Source: Bacillota bacterium (GTDB taxonomy: Bacteria > Bacillota > Clostridia > Christensenellales > UMGS416). From it: a DNA stretch of 64,000 bases. The stretch is from assembly GCA_023421955.1 (NCBI GenBank), contig JAEZSE010000024.1:62001-126000 (forward strand). Direction: 5' to 3'. Made by a program: the position numbers and the translations under genes. Positions 7,123 through 15,678 of the stretch are shown piece after piece. Below the pieces are notes generated by a model, which had not been told where the DNA came from, did no database searches, and saw nothing but the letters and a program-made list of their open reading frames with translations. Each line of letters begins with the position of its first letter. Positions within the stretch are counted from its first letter, which is position 1.

Positions 7123-7992
7123 ATGATTCAAAGATCAACTCTTGCCGCCATCGCCCGATCGGAAGCATTGAAATGCTACCACGGCTTTGTCATGGAAACC
7201 GAGCCCAACCTTGATCCGATTGTGCAACTGTTTCCACCATGGCCTCTTCGTGAATGGGATGGGAAGTGGTGTGCCGCGTTTGTCTATTACTGCTGCAGAT
7301 TGGCCGGGTTTGATCTGCCAGTGCGATACCCTGATGATCGCGTCTCATGCAACTTTGCCGGCTGCCTGGCTTGGGAGCAATGGGCCATGCTGCCGGAAAC
7401 GGGCTTCTACCATAGGACAGGCGAAGAGCGGTTTATGCCAGAGGCCGGCGACATTGTGCTTTATGATGGTGTGTTTGACCCCGGGCCCCATGACCACATC
7501 GGCGTGGTGCTAGAAAACCGGGAGGCCTCATTGCTTGTGGCTGAGGGGAATTTCAACAATGTGTCCGCGGTGCTGGAGCGGAAGAAGGATGGGCACATCC
7601 GGGCGTATATTCGAATCCCTGAGGGGCATTTTTCTACACAGAGGCTTAAGATTAATGATATACTAAATGCAATACTATCTTTCGGAATGGTGATGATCCC
7701 TATGTATTGCCCATTTTGCAGGCAAGAAATGAACAAAGAAGAGGATGGTTATCATTGCCCTTCAGGCAGCTTATTTTCCATAAGGGTTAGTGAGTATTTT
7801 GACGATGAGTCTGTTTCAAAAATGGCTGAAATCAAAACACGGAATGATAACCCGGATGGCAGTTTCTTTTGTGTCCACTGTGGTACGAAGATGAAGCGAA
7901 TTGATGATTATGAGGAACAGTGCTGCGCATGTGGCTTTTACTTGCAAAAATCGATCCTGTTCCAATTGCTTGAGTTGAATCCGCACCATTAA
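7123..7992 (+). CDS. CHAP/NlpC-like cysteine peptidase domain fused to zinc ribbons
   Basis: The N-terminal half (residues 1-170) has a CHAP-type amidase arrangement: C50 in KWCAAFV, H125 in HDHIGVV and the AEGN motif at 140-143. No signal peptide or membrane anchor is present, odd for a wall hydrolase. The C-terminal half (190-289) carries cysteine pairs CPFC (196-199), CVHCG (250-254) and CCACG (267-271) that look like one or two zinc ribbons. I know of no family with this exact fusion; an intracellular or lysis-released enzyme are both possible. AGGAGG lies seven bases before the ATG. Confidence 0.65.
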   Translation: MIQRSTLAAIARSEALKCYHGFVMETEPNLDPIVQLFPPWPLREWDGKWCAAFVYYCCRLAGFDLPVRYPDDRVSCNFAGCLAWEQWAMLPETGFYHRTGEERFMPEAGDIVLYDGVFDPGPHDHIGVVLENREASLLVAEGNFNNVSAVLERKKDGHIRAYIRIPEGHFSTQRLKINDILNAILSFGMVMIPMYCPFCRQEMNKEEDGYHCPSGSLFSIRVSEYFDDESVSKMAEIKTRNDNPDGSFFCVHCGTKMKRIDDYEEQCCACGFYLQKSILFQLLELNPHH

Positions 7993-8150
7993 CTGTGAAG
8001 AAATAAGTTACATTCGCTTCTATCACTCTTTCGTAGTATACAATCAGAAATTTGAAACGGACCCATGTTTTAGTACAAATCTAAACCAGTATTATATTAC
8101 ACCAATGTGAGGACTAGATGGTTCTATCACTCTTGACGAGCACTGTTTGA

Positions 8151-9227
8151 TTAATTGCCTAGTGCCAGCTTTTCCAGTATCCGCATCATCCATGCCGTCG
8201 ATTCAACCTTCAGCCCGTCGCCGCCCTTGCGGGCTTCCCCCAACCCCATGTGACCGCCACCCACGAAGTATTTTTCCTTGGCCTCAGTTACGTAAGCGGC
8301 GGGGAACTTCCACAGGCTATCCACTGTACGAAAGCTATCCAGATGCTCAAGTATCCGCCTGAACCACACCGAACGGGTCATCACCGGGAAGCCCGCCATC
8401 GCTTCCACCCACCACACGGCGCTTGTGTCGGGTGCGCTGTTGGGTTCTGTCTCGAAAAAACGGGGCAGGTGCAGCGACCAGCCCATGCCGTAATATTTGT
8501 TTGGTGGCACAAAGATGAGCCCGTAACCCCAGGGCAGCCGCTGGTAGCGTTCGTCCAGCACGCTGGTGAGGATGGCGTCAACCTTCTGCCGGTTTTCTGC
8601 GGTATCCAACGCCAGAGGCAGGCTTGCCCAGGCGAACAGGTCATAGACCAGCGGATAGTTGTATTTGCCATCGGGGTAATACTTCGGGTGAATCAGCGGG
8701 TGCATGCGGCGGGCAGCGGGGATTGCTGGGAACCCTGATGGGTCAGTATGGATAGCAAATTCTCCGTTGGCAGCAAACCAATAAGCAGAATCCAACCGCT
8801 CCTGCAGCACTGTGTTCACAGCTTCGTGTTGGCAGCCCATCCCGTTCAGATAGGATGCCAATATGGTGTATTCCACTGGGTTCAACCATGTGGGGTGCTC
8901 TATAAGGTATTCAAGGCGATCCAACGCTCCATGGTTGAGCAAGGCCAGCCTTGGATCATCCTGCTCCCGCACGCCGAAAAGCAGCACCTTGCGCATGGCA
9001 TTTTCCAGACAGGTGTCGAAGCTGTTGTGGATCACCGGTTTCTCGGCGACCTGAAGCAGGCAGTCCACCCAATACTGCACTGTGGGATGAGCAAGCATTT
9101 CAATCCGTAGCCGGTCGATCTCAACCTGTGGTGCGCTTAGCCGTTCGGCGGCCCAGAGTGCGATGATCGGGTTGCCCTTCGCCTTCAGCCATTCGAGGGT
9201 ATGAATGCGTTCTTTGCTTTCAAACAT
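8151..9227 (-). CDS. Conserved hypothetical protein, helical-repeat-like
   Basis: I do not recognise this 358-residue soluble protein. It is rich in Trp, Tyr and Pro (ALWAAERL, HPKYYPDGKYNYPL, PPNKYYGMGWSLHLPRFF) and its rhythm of helices recalls alpha/alpha-toroid proteins such as prenyltransferase- or glycosidase-like barrels, an impression only. The ATG at 9227 follows GCAGGTG and lies 14 bases after the stop of the ATPase gene, so the two are an operon; an extension to 9317 would overlap the ATPase and is not preferred. Confidence 0.6.
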   Translation of the reverse strand: MFESKERIHTLEWLKAKGNPIIALWAAERLSAPQVEIDRLRIEMLAHPTVQYWVDCLLQVAEKPVIHNSFDTCLENAMRKVLLFGVREQDDPRLALLNHGALDRLEYLIEHPTWLNPVEYTILASYLNGMGCQHEAVNTVLQERLDSAYWFAANGEFAIHTDPSGFPAIPAARRMHPLIHPKYYPDGKYNYPLVYDLFAWASLPLALDTAENRQKVDAILTSVLDERYQRLPWGYGLIFVPPNKYYGMGWSLHLPRFFETEPNSAPDTSAVWWVEAMAGFPVMTRSVWFRRILEHLDSFRTVDSLWKFPAAYVTEAKEKYFVGGGHMGLGEARKGGDGLKVESTAWMMRILEKLALGN

Positions 9228-9241
9228 GGCGCACCTGCTTT

Positions 9242-10045
9242 CTACAGCCTGCTCGTGTAAGCCTTCGGGTTGTTCAAAAATCCCTTCATCAGCTTCACAC
9301 CGGGTAGATCCTCCCAATTTGTTTGGGCGGGCGGGTCTTGATCCATGTCATACACGACCGCCCCCTCCATCGCCAGCAGGATCGGAGAATGAGTGGCAAT
9401 GATAAACTGGCAGTTACCCTCTTGGCTCAGCTCTTTCAGGATGCTGTAGAGTGTGAGCTGCCTCAGTGGCGACAGCGGTGCTTCCGGCTCGTCAAGCAAA
9501 TATAGGCCGTTTGGCGCAAGGCGCTCCTGAAACAACCGCAGGAAGCTTTCGCCATGGGATGCTGCTTCCAGCAGATCCTGCCCATACCGCTGCTCCATGT
9601 CGCCAATGCTGCCGGCGTAGGCAGCTCTGGCCTGGTTTTGTGCAAACACGCTGCGATCGGCGTACTCCATTTCCACACGTTGCAGTTCTGCCCGCATCTC
9701 TTCCCTTTGCTTTTGCAGCCCTACCGTAAAGTTGAAGAAATCTTCACTTCGTAAAAAGAACTTGAGGGCTGGCCGTTTATCAAACACCAGCCGCATGCCC
9801 CGGGCAAAGGGCCGCAACCCAGCAAGTGTCTCATCCCGCCCGGCATCCACCCGGCCCACTGCGGGCAGGCTGAGTTTTACGGCAAGGGCCTCCAGCAGCG
9901 TGGATTTGCCGGTACCGTTGTCTCCTGAGAGCAATGTGACCGGCGCGGTGAACTCCAGCCGCTCCAGGTTTAGGAGTGCCGGGATCGTATAAGGCCAGCT
10001 GGCCGGGCGCTCGTCTGGTAGGATGGCGTTGCGTAAATAGATCAT
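9242..10045 (-). CDS. AAA/ABC-type ATPase, COG3910-like
   Basis: A 267-residue stand-alone ATPase with Walker A SGDNGTGKST (about 39-48), a Walker B YLLDEPEAP and a following IIATHSPILL switch, the pattern of SMC/RecF-like predicted ATPases (COG3910). The middle contains a charged coiled-coil-like stretch. Such proteins occur alone or paired with effectors; here the partner is the unknown 358-residue protein immediately downstream. Function not established. Confidence 0.75.
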   Translation of the reverse strand: MIYLRNAILPDERPASWPYTIPALLNLERLEFTAPVTLLSGDNGTGKSTLLEALAVKLSLPAVGRVDAGRDETLAGLRPFARGMRLVFDKRPALKFFLRSEDFFNFTVGLQKQREEMRAELQRVEMEYADRSVFAQNQARAAYAGSIGDMEQRYGQDLLEAASHGESFLRLFQERLAPNGLYLLDEPEAPLSPLRQLTLYSILKELSQEGNCQFIIATHSPILLAMEGAVVYDMDQDPPAQTNWEDLPGVKLMKGFLNNPKAYTSRL

Positions 10046-10356
10046 ATCATTATCTCATTTGTTGATATGACCCATTGAACCACTACTGGATAACCCTGTC
10101 AATGCCGGAAAGGGCACAGCTTGATTGCAGGAGGGGGGTGAGTGCTGATAAAGTCAAGACTGGTAGATGCGTGAATATCCTGCCAGAGATGACTCTGTCA
10201 TATTCGCGTCACTCCTGAATAAACTTTTGCTGTGGGCCGAAATCTGTTCTTCCAAATAAACAAATATACCTGTACTACTTTTCGATTCAGCCACATAGGA
10301 ATGACAGAGAGCATCAGCAACAAACTTCGGCCATCAGGCTTCAGGGAGGGAACGGC
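10046..10356. other. Divergent intergenic region before sipL
   Basis: 311 bases without a gene. It contains an imperfect hairpin at 10171-10207 (GTGAATAT / ATATTCGC outer arms with CAGAG / CTCTG inside). No convincing sigma-A or sigma-E promoter was recognised. Confidence 0.4.
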
Positions 10357-11874
10357 ATGAACGTCATGAAGAAAACCATATATACCGAGCTCGCCGCTGC
10401 AGAGGCAGCCACGGCCGCGATGGCCGAAGGGGCTATTGACCTGCCGCAGGGCTCGTCGTGCCAGCGGGTGATCAGCTGCGATGGCCGAGTCACCCAGCTC
10501 ACTGCGGAAACCGTGAAAGGTGCGGTGGCGCTGGAGGGGCTGGCGGAGTTCTCCGTGGTATATGAGGATGCGGAGGGCGAGATCGAAAGCATCTCAGGCG
10601 TGTGTCCATTCACGCACCGTTTGAGTGCACCGCAAGCTGAGCCTGGTATGGATGCCCAGGTGGCCGGTAAGGTCTCTTCTCCATCGGCCAGGACGGCGGG
10701 CTCAGGCAGGCTGCTGGTCTCCGCCGTGGTGGAAATTGACGCCGTCGTAACCGGGATGCTGCCGGTGGAAGTGGCATACGACGCCGACGACAATCGCCTT
10801 CAAATGCTCACTCAGAAGGTGTACTGGCACAGCAGGAGCGCCGCCGGAAAGGGCTCGTTCACCGTCCGTGAAGAGGTGGAGGTGCCTCGCGACCTGCCGG
10901 AGGTGCAAAAGGTGCTGGTGAGCCGGGCCGCTGTGCGCACCGGTGATGTGCAGGCGCTGGCTGGCGAGGCCATGGTGGCTGGTGACTTACTGCTCAGCGT
11001 GACCTATCTGGATAAGGCTGGCAACATCAACCAGGGCAGCTTTGATGTTCCCTTCGGCGCGCCTGTGACGGCAGCCGGCATGCAGGAAAAGATGGAAGCC
11101 CGTGCCTGGGGCAGCGCATCCCAGTTGTTCATAAATGTCGGCGAGAACCTGAGCGATGAGCGGCGCGTGCTTTCCATCGAGGCGCCGCTGTTCCTGAACG
11201 TCGAGGGCTACGAGCCCTGCGAGGTGGAGGCGCTGAGCGATGCCTACCATCTGGAGTACGACATTGGCATGGCCCGGGAGGAGATTGGCCTGTTTGACGG
11301 CCCGGTCGAGGTGTCCGAGAAGGTGAAGGTGAGGGGTGCGCTGCCCCGTACCGATGTTTTGGACGCGGAGGCCAGCCTGCAAGCCACAGAGGTAACGCCG
11401 GTGCTGGACAATTACTCCGTGACAGACGGGCAGGTGGACCTGTCCGGCAGGCTTGCTGCCAGGGTGTTCTGGCGCGGCGCTGACGACAAACTGATGAGCA
11501 CGCTGGTGGATGTGCCCTTCGCCGCTTCCATCCAGTGGCAGGGTGCTTCGCCGGACAGCAAGGTGGAGATCGGCGTGAGCGCCGTGAAGGCCGAGGCTTA
11601 TGCCGGATCCGGCCAGTTTGAGGTGGAGGCAGACCTGGATGTGGCCGTTTCCAGTCGCAGGCTCATGGGCTACACGGTGGTCACAAACCTGGAGCAGGGT
11701 CCGCCGCTGGCCAGGGCGTTGGCGCCGCTCACGCTATGCATTGCCGGCCCTGGTGACACGGCTTGGACGCTGGCCAAGCGCTGCCGGGTGAAGGTGGATG
11801 ACCTGATCAAGACCAACCCTGAGATTGCCAAGGGCGTGCAGCCCGGCCAGAGGCTGGTTGTTCTGCGGAAATAA
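10357..11874 (+). CDS. sipL: SipL-like spore coat/cortex assembly protein (DUF3794 repeats + LysM)
   Basis: A 505-residue protein with about three DUF3794 domains (roughly 35-155, 170-290 and 310-430) and a C-terminal LysM domain (about 460-505: GDTAWTLAKRCRVKVDDLIKTNP). This order is that of SipL, which in Clostridioides difficile binds SpoIVA through LysM and is needed for coat localisation around the forespore. No signal peptide, matching a mother-cell protein. GGGAGGG before the ATG. A hairpin terminator follows. Confidence 0.85.
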   Translation: MNVMKKTIYTELAAAEAATAAMAEGAIDLPQGSSCQRVISCDGRVTQLTAETVKGAVALEGLAEFSVVYEDAEGEIESISGVCPFTHRLSAPQAEPGMDAQVAGKVSSPSARTAGSGRLLVSAVVEIDAVVTGMLPVEVAYDADDNRLQMLTQKVYWHSRSAAGKGSFTVREEVEVPRDLPEVQKVLVSRAAVRTGDVQALAGEAMVAGDLLLSVTYLDKAGNINQGSFDVPFGAPVTAAGMQEKMEARAWGSASQLFINVGENLSDERRVLSIEAPLFLNVEGYEPCEVEALSDAYHLEYDIGMAREEIGLFDGPVEVSEKVKVRGALPRTDVLDAEASLQATEVTPVLDNYSVTDGQVDLSGRLAARVFWRGADDKLMSTLVDVPFAASIQWQGASPDSKVEIGVSAVKAEAYAGSGQFEVEADLDVAVSSRRLMGYTVVTNLEQGPPLARALAPLTLCIAGPGDTAWTLAKRCRVKVDDLIKTNPEIAKGVQPGQRLVVLRK

Positions 11875-11890
11875 ACTGAGTGATGCGACA

Positions 11891-11925
11891 ATCCCCTCGC
11901 CGGACTTCCGGTTGAGGGGATTTTG
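11891..11925 (+). terminator. Rho-independent terminator after sipL
   Basis: ATCCCCTC (11891-11898) pairs with GAGGGGAT (11914-11921), with an inner CCGG/CCGG, followed by TTTTGT. Confidence 0.8.
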
Positions 11926-11939
11926 TATGCGGAGGAGTC

Positions 11940-12782
11940 ATGACTGTTAAGAAGGCGCTCCGATGGGCGCTATGCTGGGTGGGGTTGGCGCTGCTGTTCA
12001 ACCTTGGTGTTCTTCTGATTCGGGGCAGGGAGCCTGCAATCGAGTTCTTTGGAGGTTATCTCATTGAGCTAAGTCTGTCGGTGGACAATCTATTTTTGTT
12101 TCTGATGATCTTTTCCTCTTTCGGAATCCCGGCAGAGTACCAACGCAGGGTTTTGGCTTTCGGCGTAGCCGGCGCAATTCTGATGCGCTTTCTGTTCATT
12201 CTTCTTGGTGCCACGTTGGTGCGTAGGTTTGAGTGGGCTTTGTATTTGTTTGGCGCAATCTTGATTGTCAGTGGAACAAGAATGATGATGGCCTCTGACC
12301 ATGGGAAGGATTACAAAAGCCATCCATTGATGATTTGGTTTGGCAAGACGATTCCCTTTACAGGCAGATTGGAGGGGGACAAGTTCTTTGTGCGACGCAA
12401 CGGCAGGCTGTATGCCACGCTGATGTTTGCGGTCTTGCTGCTGGTTGAGTTTTCTGACCTTCTGTTCGCAATCGATTCTATCCCGGCTATTTTTTCCATC
12501 ACCACCGATGTGTTCATCGTGTATGCCTCAAACATCTTTGCCATACTGGGGCTGCGGTCATTTTACTTTGCGTTGGAACGGTTGTACAGGCTCTTTGCTT
12601 ATATGAAGTTCGGCGTGGCGGCCGTGCTGGTGTTTACCGGCGTCAAGCTGACCTTGCTTATTATCCATGTCGAGATTCCAATTCCGATGTCCATCGGCAT
12701 CATTGCTGCCATTCTGAGCGTGAGCATTGTCACGTCATTGCTGTTTGCCAGCCCTGGCAAGAAAACCAGATTCTTATCCTAG
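11940..12782 (+). CDS. TerC/Alx-family membrane protein, probable metal exporter
   Basis: 280 residues with about eight hydrophobic segments and the TerC hallmarks SLSVDNLFLFLMIF (about 40-53) and LLFAIDSIPAIFSI (about 174-187), whose aspartates are the presumed metal-binding residues. Relatives such as Alx, MeeF and MeeY export Mn2+, some during metalation of secreted enzymes; others are tied to tellurium resistance. Only 65 bases separate it from sipL, most of them the terminator, and no yybP-ykoY riboswitch fits there. Confidence 0.85.
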   Translation: MTVKKALRWALCWVGLALLFNLGVLLIRGREPAIEFFGGYLIELSLSVDNLFLFLMIFSSFGIPAEYQRRVLAFGVAGAILMRFLFILLGATLVRRFEWALYLFGAILIVSGTRMMMASDHGKDYKSHPLMIWFGKTIPFTGRLEGDKFFVRRNGRLYATLMFAVLLLVEFSDLLFAIDSIPAIFSITTDVFIVYASNIFAILGLRSFYFALERLYRLFAYMKFGVAAVLVFTGVKLTLLIIHVEIPIPMSIGIIAAILSVSIVTSLLFASPGKKTRFLS

Positions 12783-12861
12783 TAAGTATTACGAGTTTTC
12801 AGACTTGACACAACGCTGTCGAGTATGCTCTGCTATCCTTTGGGAAAAGGAGTCAGAGATC

Positions 12862-13521
12862 ATGAAACTTGAATTGCCAGTTACACCGCCACCTCATCTC
12901 AAGGAGCAATGGCCCGGCCAGTTTTCATTGTTTTCCTACTATACCTTTTCCATCGATGTGCCGATGCCGGTATTCATCGTCACCACGTTGAAAGAAAACG
13001 GTCTTGCCAACGCCGCGTTAAGCTCGTGGGGCATGATGGCCGGCAGCGGCAAGGAACCCAAGTTTCTGCTGCAGGTGCATAATTACACGGAGAGCCGCCG
13101 CCTCATTGAGCAGAACGGCGAGTTTGTGATCAACTACCCCTCACTGCCGCTTTATCTCCAGGCTCTGGAGACTGTCAAGCGCTTCGACGGCCAGACTGAT
13201 GAGATCCTGGCCAGCGGCTTGACCCACGAGCGCTCCACCGTGGTGAAGGCTCCCAGGGTGGCGGAGTGCTTCGCCTGCCTGGAATGCCGCGTGGACTGGA
13301 TTCGCGGCATGGAGTCGGGGGAAGAAACCAGCACATTGGTTCAGGCTTCGATCGTACATGCCGCAATCGACGATGCGGTTTGCCGCGATGGCCTGCCGGA
13401 CTCACTGCGGCTGCGGCAGTGGGCTATTCACGTTTCGGAGTCTGTCAACCCTGTCAATGGTGCGGCAGATACTGGTTTGTTTGTGCCGCTGGATGTACAA
13501 AACGCTAAGAAGCTGTCATAA
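12862..13521 (+). CDS. Flavin reductase-like FMN-binding protein
   Basis: A 219-residue protein of the flavin reductase-like (FMN-binding split barrel) type, shown by VPMPVFIVTTLKENG near the start, the NAALSSWGMM segment and GEFVINYPS in the middle. Such proteins bind FMN and act as reductases or flavoredoxins. AAAGGAG is upstream of the ATG at 12862; an earlier in-frame start would have no ribosome site. Partner and substrate unknown. Confidence 0.7.
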   Translation: MKLELPVTPPPHLKEQWPGQFSLFSYYTFSIDVPMPVFIVTTLKENGLANAALSSWGMMAGSGKEPKFLLQVHNYTESRRLIEQNGEFVINYPSLPLYLQALETVKRFDGQTDEILASGLTHERSTVVKAPRVAECFACLECRVDWIRGMESGEETSTLVQASIVHAAIDDAVCRDGLPDSLRLRQWAIHVSESVNPVNGAADTGLFVPLDVQNAKKLS

Positions 13522-13549
13522 TCAACTGAAGAATGAGGGGGGTAGACAA

Positions 13550-13921
13550 ATGAAAGTTACCGGAATTTGCCTCATCACCGACAATGTGCGCGCACTTGCG
13601 GAGTTTTACACTCAGGCGCTCGGCGTTACAGCGGACATCAACGATGTGCATGTGGCTCTGGAAACGGAAGGCGCGGGAATCGCCATCTTCTCCACGCAGG
13701 GCATGGAGGAGATAGCCCCCGGCTCCATGAAAGGCGCAGGCACGGGCCGCACTGCGGTCATGCTCCAGGTGCCGGATGTGGACGCGCATTTTGAAAGGAT
13801 CTCCCGCATGGGGGCCGAGATTCTGCTGGAGCCCAAGACCCACCCATGGGGCAGCCGGGCATTCTGGTTCAAAGATCCCGATGGCAATATTGTAGATTTC
13901 TTCAGCCGGCCCGCAGGCTGA
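13550..13921 (+). CDS. VOC-family (glyoxalase/bleomycin-resistance fold) protein
   Basis: A 123-residue single-domain VOC protein: two beta-alpha-beta-beta-beta modules with LITDNVRALAEFYTQALG at the start and FKDPDGNIVDFFSRP at the end, typical of glyoxalase/bleomycin/dioxygenase superfamily members. The ligand cannot be predicted. GAGGGGGG lies upstream of the ATG; the gene follows the flavin reductase by 28 bases, probably co-transcribed. Confidence 0.85.
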   Translation: MKVTGICLITDNVRALAEFYTQALGVTADINDVHVALETEGAGIAIFSTQGMEEIAPGSMKGAGTGRTAVMLQVPDVDAHFERISRMGAEILLEPKTHPWGSRAFWFKDPDGNIVDFFSRPAG

Positions 13922-13989
13922 CCCCTATTGTGCTAGTCGGTGACAGCCCTGTTGCTTCCTGCTCGGTGTTTTCACGCTTTGTCATGTTG

Positions 13990-13998
13990 TGTTATAAT
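13990..13998 (+). promoter_or_regulatory. Extended -10 promoter of the HAD gene
   Basis: TGTTATAAT (TATAAT at 13993-13998) 36 bases before the start codon; no strong -35. Confidence 0.55.
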
Positions 13999-14033
13999 CA
14001 GAAAAATGCTGATGATTTGATAAGGACGGAACC

Positions 14034-14807
14034 ATGCAGGAAATCAGAAACAAATTGGGCTTCATCTGCGACATGGATGGCGTGATCTATCACGGCAACC
14101 ACTTGCTCCCCGGCGCAAAGGACTTTGTGGATTGGCTTCTGCAGGAGGGTAAAAGCTTCCTGTTTTTAACCAACTCCTCAGAACGATCCCCACGGGAGCT
14201 CCGGCAGAAGCTGCAGCGCATGGGCATGGATGTGGAGGAGACCCACTTTTACACCAGCGCGTTGGCCACGGCTGAATTTCTTTCCACGCAGATGCCCCAT
14301 TGCTCGGCTTTTGTGATCGGTGAAGCCGGCCTGCAAAACGCTCTTTATGAGGTTGGAATTACGTTTAACGATGTATCGCCCGATTATGTGGTGGTGGGTG
14401 AGACCCGGCATTACAACTACGAGAGCATCCTGAGGGCTGTGAGCCTGGTCAACAAGGGTGCACGCCTGATCGGCACCAACCCCGATCTTACCGGCCCCAT
14501 AGAGGGGGGCATCGCACCGGCCTGCCGGGCGCTTGTGGCACCCATCGAGATGGCCACCGGCAAGCAGGCCTATTTTGTGGGCAAGCCCAACCCGCTGATG
14601 ATGCGCACCGGCCGCAAGATGCTGGGTTGCCATTCGGCTGAGATGGTGATTGTGGGCGACCGAATGGATACCGACATCATCGCCGGCATTGAGTCCGGCA
14701 TTGACACAGTGCTGGTGCTCACCGGTGTCTCCACACGCGAGAGCATCAACCAGTTCCCCTATCGGCCCAGTTACGTGCTGGACAGGGTGGGAGATATCGT
14801 GAAATAG
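14034..14807 (+). CDS. HAD-IIA hydrolase, NagD-like phosphatase
   Basis: 257 residues. HAD motif I is CDMDGVIY (D13, D15), motif II LTNSS, the conserved lysine is in VGKPNPLM and motif III is VGDRMDTD, with a C2-type cap between; this is the NagD/AraL subfamily of phosphatases for nucleotides or sugar phosphates. Ends in TAG. Monocistronic as far as can be seen. Confidence 0.88.
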   Translation: MQEIRNKLGFICDMDGVIYHGNHLLPGAKDFVDWLLQEGKSFLFLTNSSERSPRELRQKLQRMGMDVEETHFYTSALATAEFLSTQMPHCSAFVIGEAGLQNALYEVGITFNDVSPDYVVVGETRHYNYESILRAVSLVNKGARLIGTNPDLTGPIEGGIAPACRALVAPIEMATGKQAYFVGKPNPLMMRTGRKMLGCHSAEMVIVGDRMDTDIIAGIESGIDTVLVLTGVSTRESINQFPYRPSYVLDRVGDIVK

Positions 14808-14885
14808 CCAGTAGTATCAGTAGTCAGTATCGGTAGTCAGTATTTAGTAGCCAGAGCGATAAAGATGGATTAGGCGGTTAATGTA

Positions 14886-14907
14886 GGGCCGGGCTCTGCA
14901 CCGGCCC
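14886..14907. terminator. GC-rich hairpin, one copy of a dispersed intergenic repeat
   Basis: GGGCCGG (14886-14892) pairs with CCGGCCC (14901-14907) over loop GCTCTGCA. A related hairpin follows infB at 20482. No T-run; likely a transcript-end structure for the HAD gene. Confidence 0.5.
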
Positions 14908-14956
14908 CGCTAGCATCTCCAATCCCAGCAATTGCGCGGATTTTGAAATTGACTTG

Positions 14957-14985
14957 TTGATATTTGCAATGCACGGTGTTATAAT
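14957..14985 (+). promoter_or_regulatory. Sigma-A promoter of the rimP-nusA-infB operon
   Basis: TTGATA (14957-14962), 17-base spacer, TATAAT (14980-14985), also with an extended TG. The best promoter match in the window, and placed in front of the essential translation operon. Confidence 0.85.
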
Positions 14986-15023
14986 AATACAGGTTGATTT
15001 CGCGCTTATGACTGCGTTTTCGC

Positions 15024-15045
15024 AAGAGTGGGGCTCCCCACTCTT
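15024..15045 (+). promoter_or_regulatory. Leader hairpin before rimP
   Basis: AAGAGTGGGG (15024-15033) and CCCCACTCTT (15036-15045) form a tight stem followed by TCGC, in the transcribed leader about 40 bases after the promoter. A conserved-looking hairpin at this place is consistent with attenuation or NusA autocontrol, but that is inference. Confidence 0.45.
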
Positions 15046-15194
15046 TCGCATTGTTTCAGGCTTCAACAACCGGACACGGTGATTGGGCTGAAAGGCGTCG
15101 CTTTTCGGCGAATTGTAGTCTTTTCTGGCGCTGGAATATTCTTTCTGCAGAAGTGAAGTGCTTTCTGCAGCCATCATGGAAAGGTGAAGAGCGG

Positions 15195-15665
15195 TTGGAG
15201 AAAAGGTCCGTCAAGGATGTCGCAAAGGCCGTTGTAGAACGGGGACTGGCCGGAACAGAATACGAACTCGTGGATGTCCAGTTCAAGAGCGAACGGGGCC
15301 AATGGTATTTAAACATATTTGTAGACAAGCCAGGAGGCATCACGCTGGATGACTGCGAGCTTGTCAACCAGTTGATCGATCCGATTTTGGATTCTGAGCC
15401 TGAAATCGCTGGCAAACACGATTTTCTGGTCGTGTCCTCGCCGGGGTTGGACAGGCCGATTAAAGCAGATAACGATTTCAAACGCAATCTGGGTAGAAAA
15501 CTGGACGTGAAACTATTCTCCCCCATGGATAAAAAGAGGGAGATTACCGGTGTATTGATGTCGTTCGATGCTGAGAGTATTTATCTTGAACAGGACGGCG
15601 CCAAAGAGACCGTCGTTGTGAAACGAGCCAACATCGCCAAGGCACAGCAGCATATCGAGTTCTGA
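15195..15665 (+). CDS. rimP: Ribosome maturation factor RimP
   Basis: 156 residues, normal RimP length, with the hallmark FVDKPGGITLDDCELVN and VSSPGLDRPIK. RimP assists 30S subunit assembly. The TTG at 15195 is the preferred start: AAGGTGAAG precedes it at good distance, and a longer reading would run into the leader hairpin. First gene of the operon; nusA follows 13 bases later. Confidence 0.93.
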   Translation: MEKRSVKDVAKAVVERGLAGTEYELVDVQFKSERGQWYLNIFVDKPGGITLDDCELVNQLIDPILDSEPEIAGKHDFLVVSSPGLDRPIKADNDFKRNLGRKLDVKLFSPMDKKREITGVLMSFDAESIYLEQDGAKETVVVKRANIAKAQQHIEF

Positions 15666-15678
15666 GGAGTGGAATGGA

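Larger units (their letters stand above)
14808..15194. other. Intergenic region with repeats and nusA-operon leader
   Basis: 387 bases. It starts with short direct repeats built on AGTAGTCAGTAT (14812-14853), then a GC-rich hairpin (14886-14907), a strong promoter (14957-14985) and a 200-base leader with a hairpin at 15024-15045. No gene seen. Confidence 0.55.

Noticed and set aside
11875..11939. yybP-ykoY manganese riboswitch before terC
   Set aside because: The 65-base gap is filled mostly by the sipL terminator; there is no room for the riboswitch.
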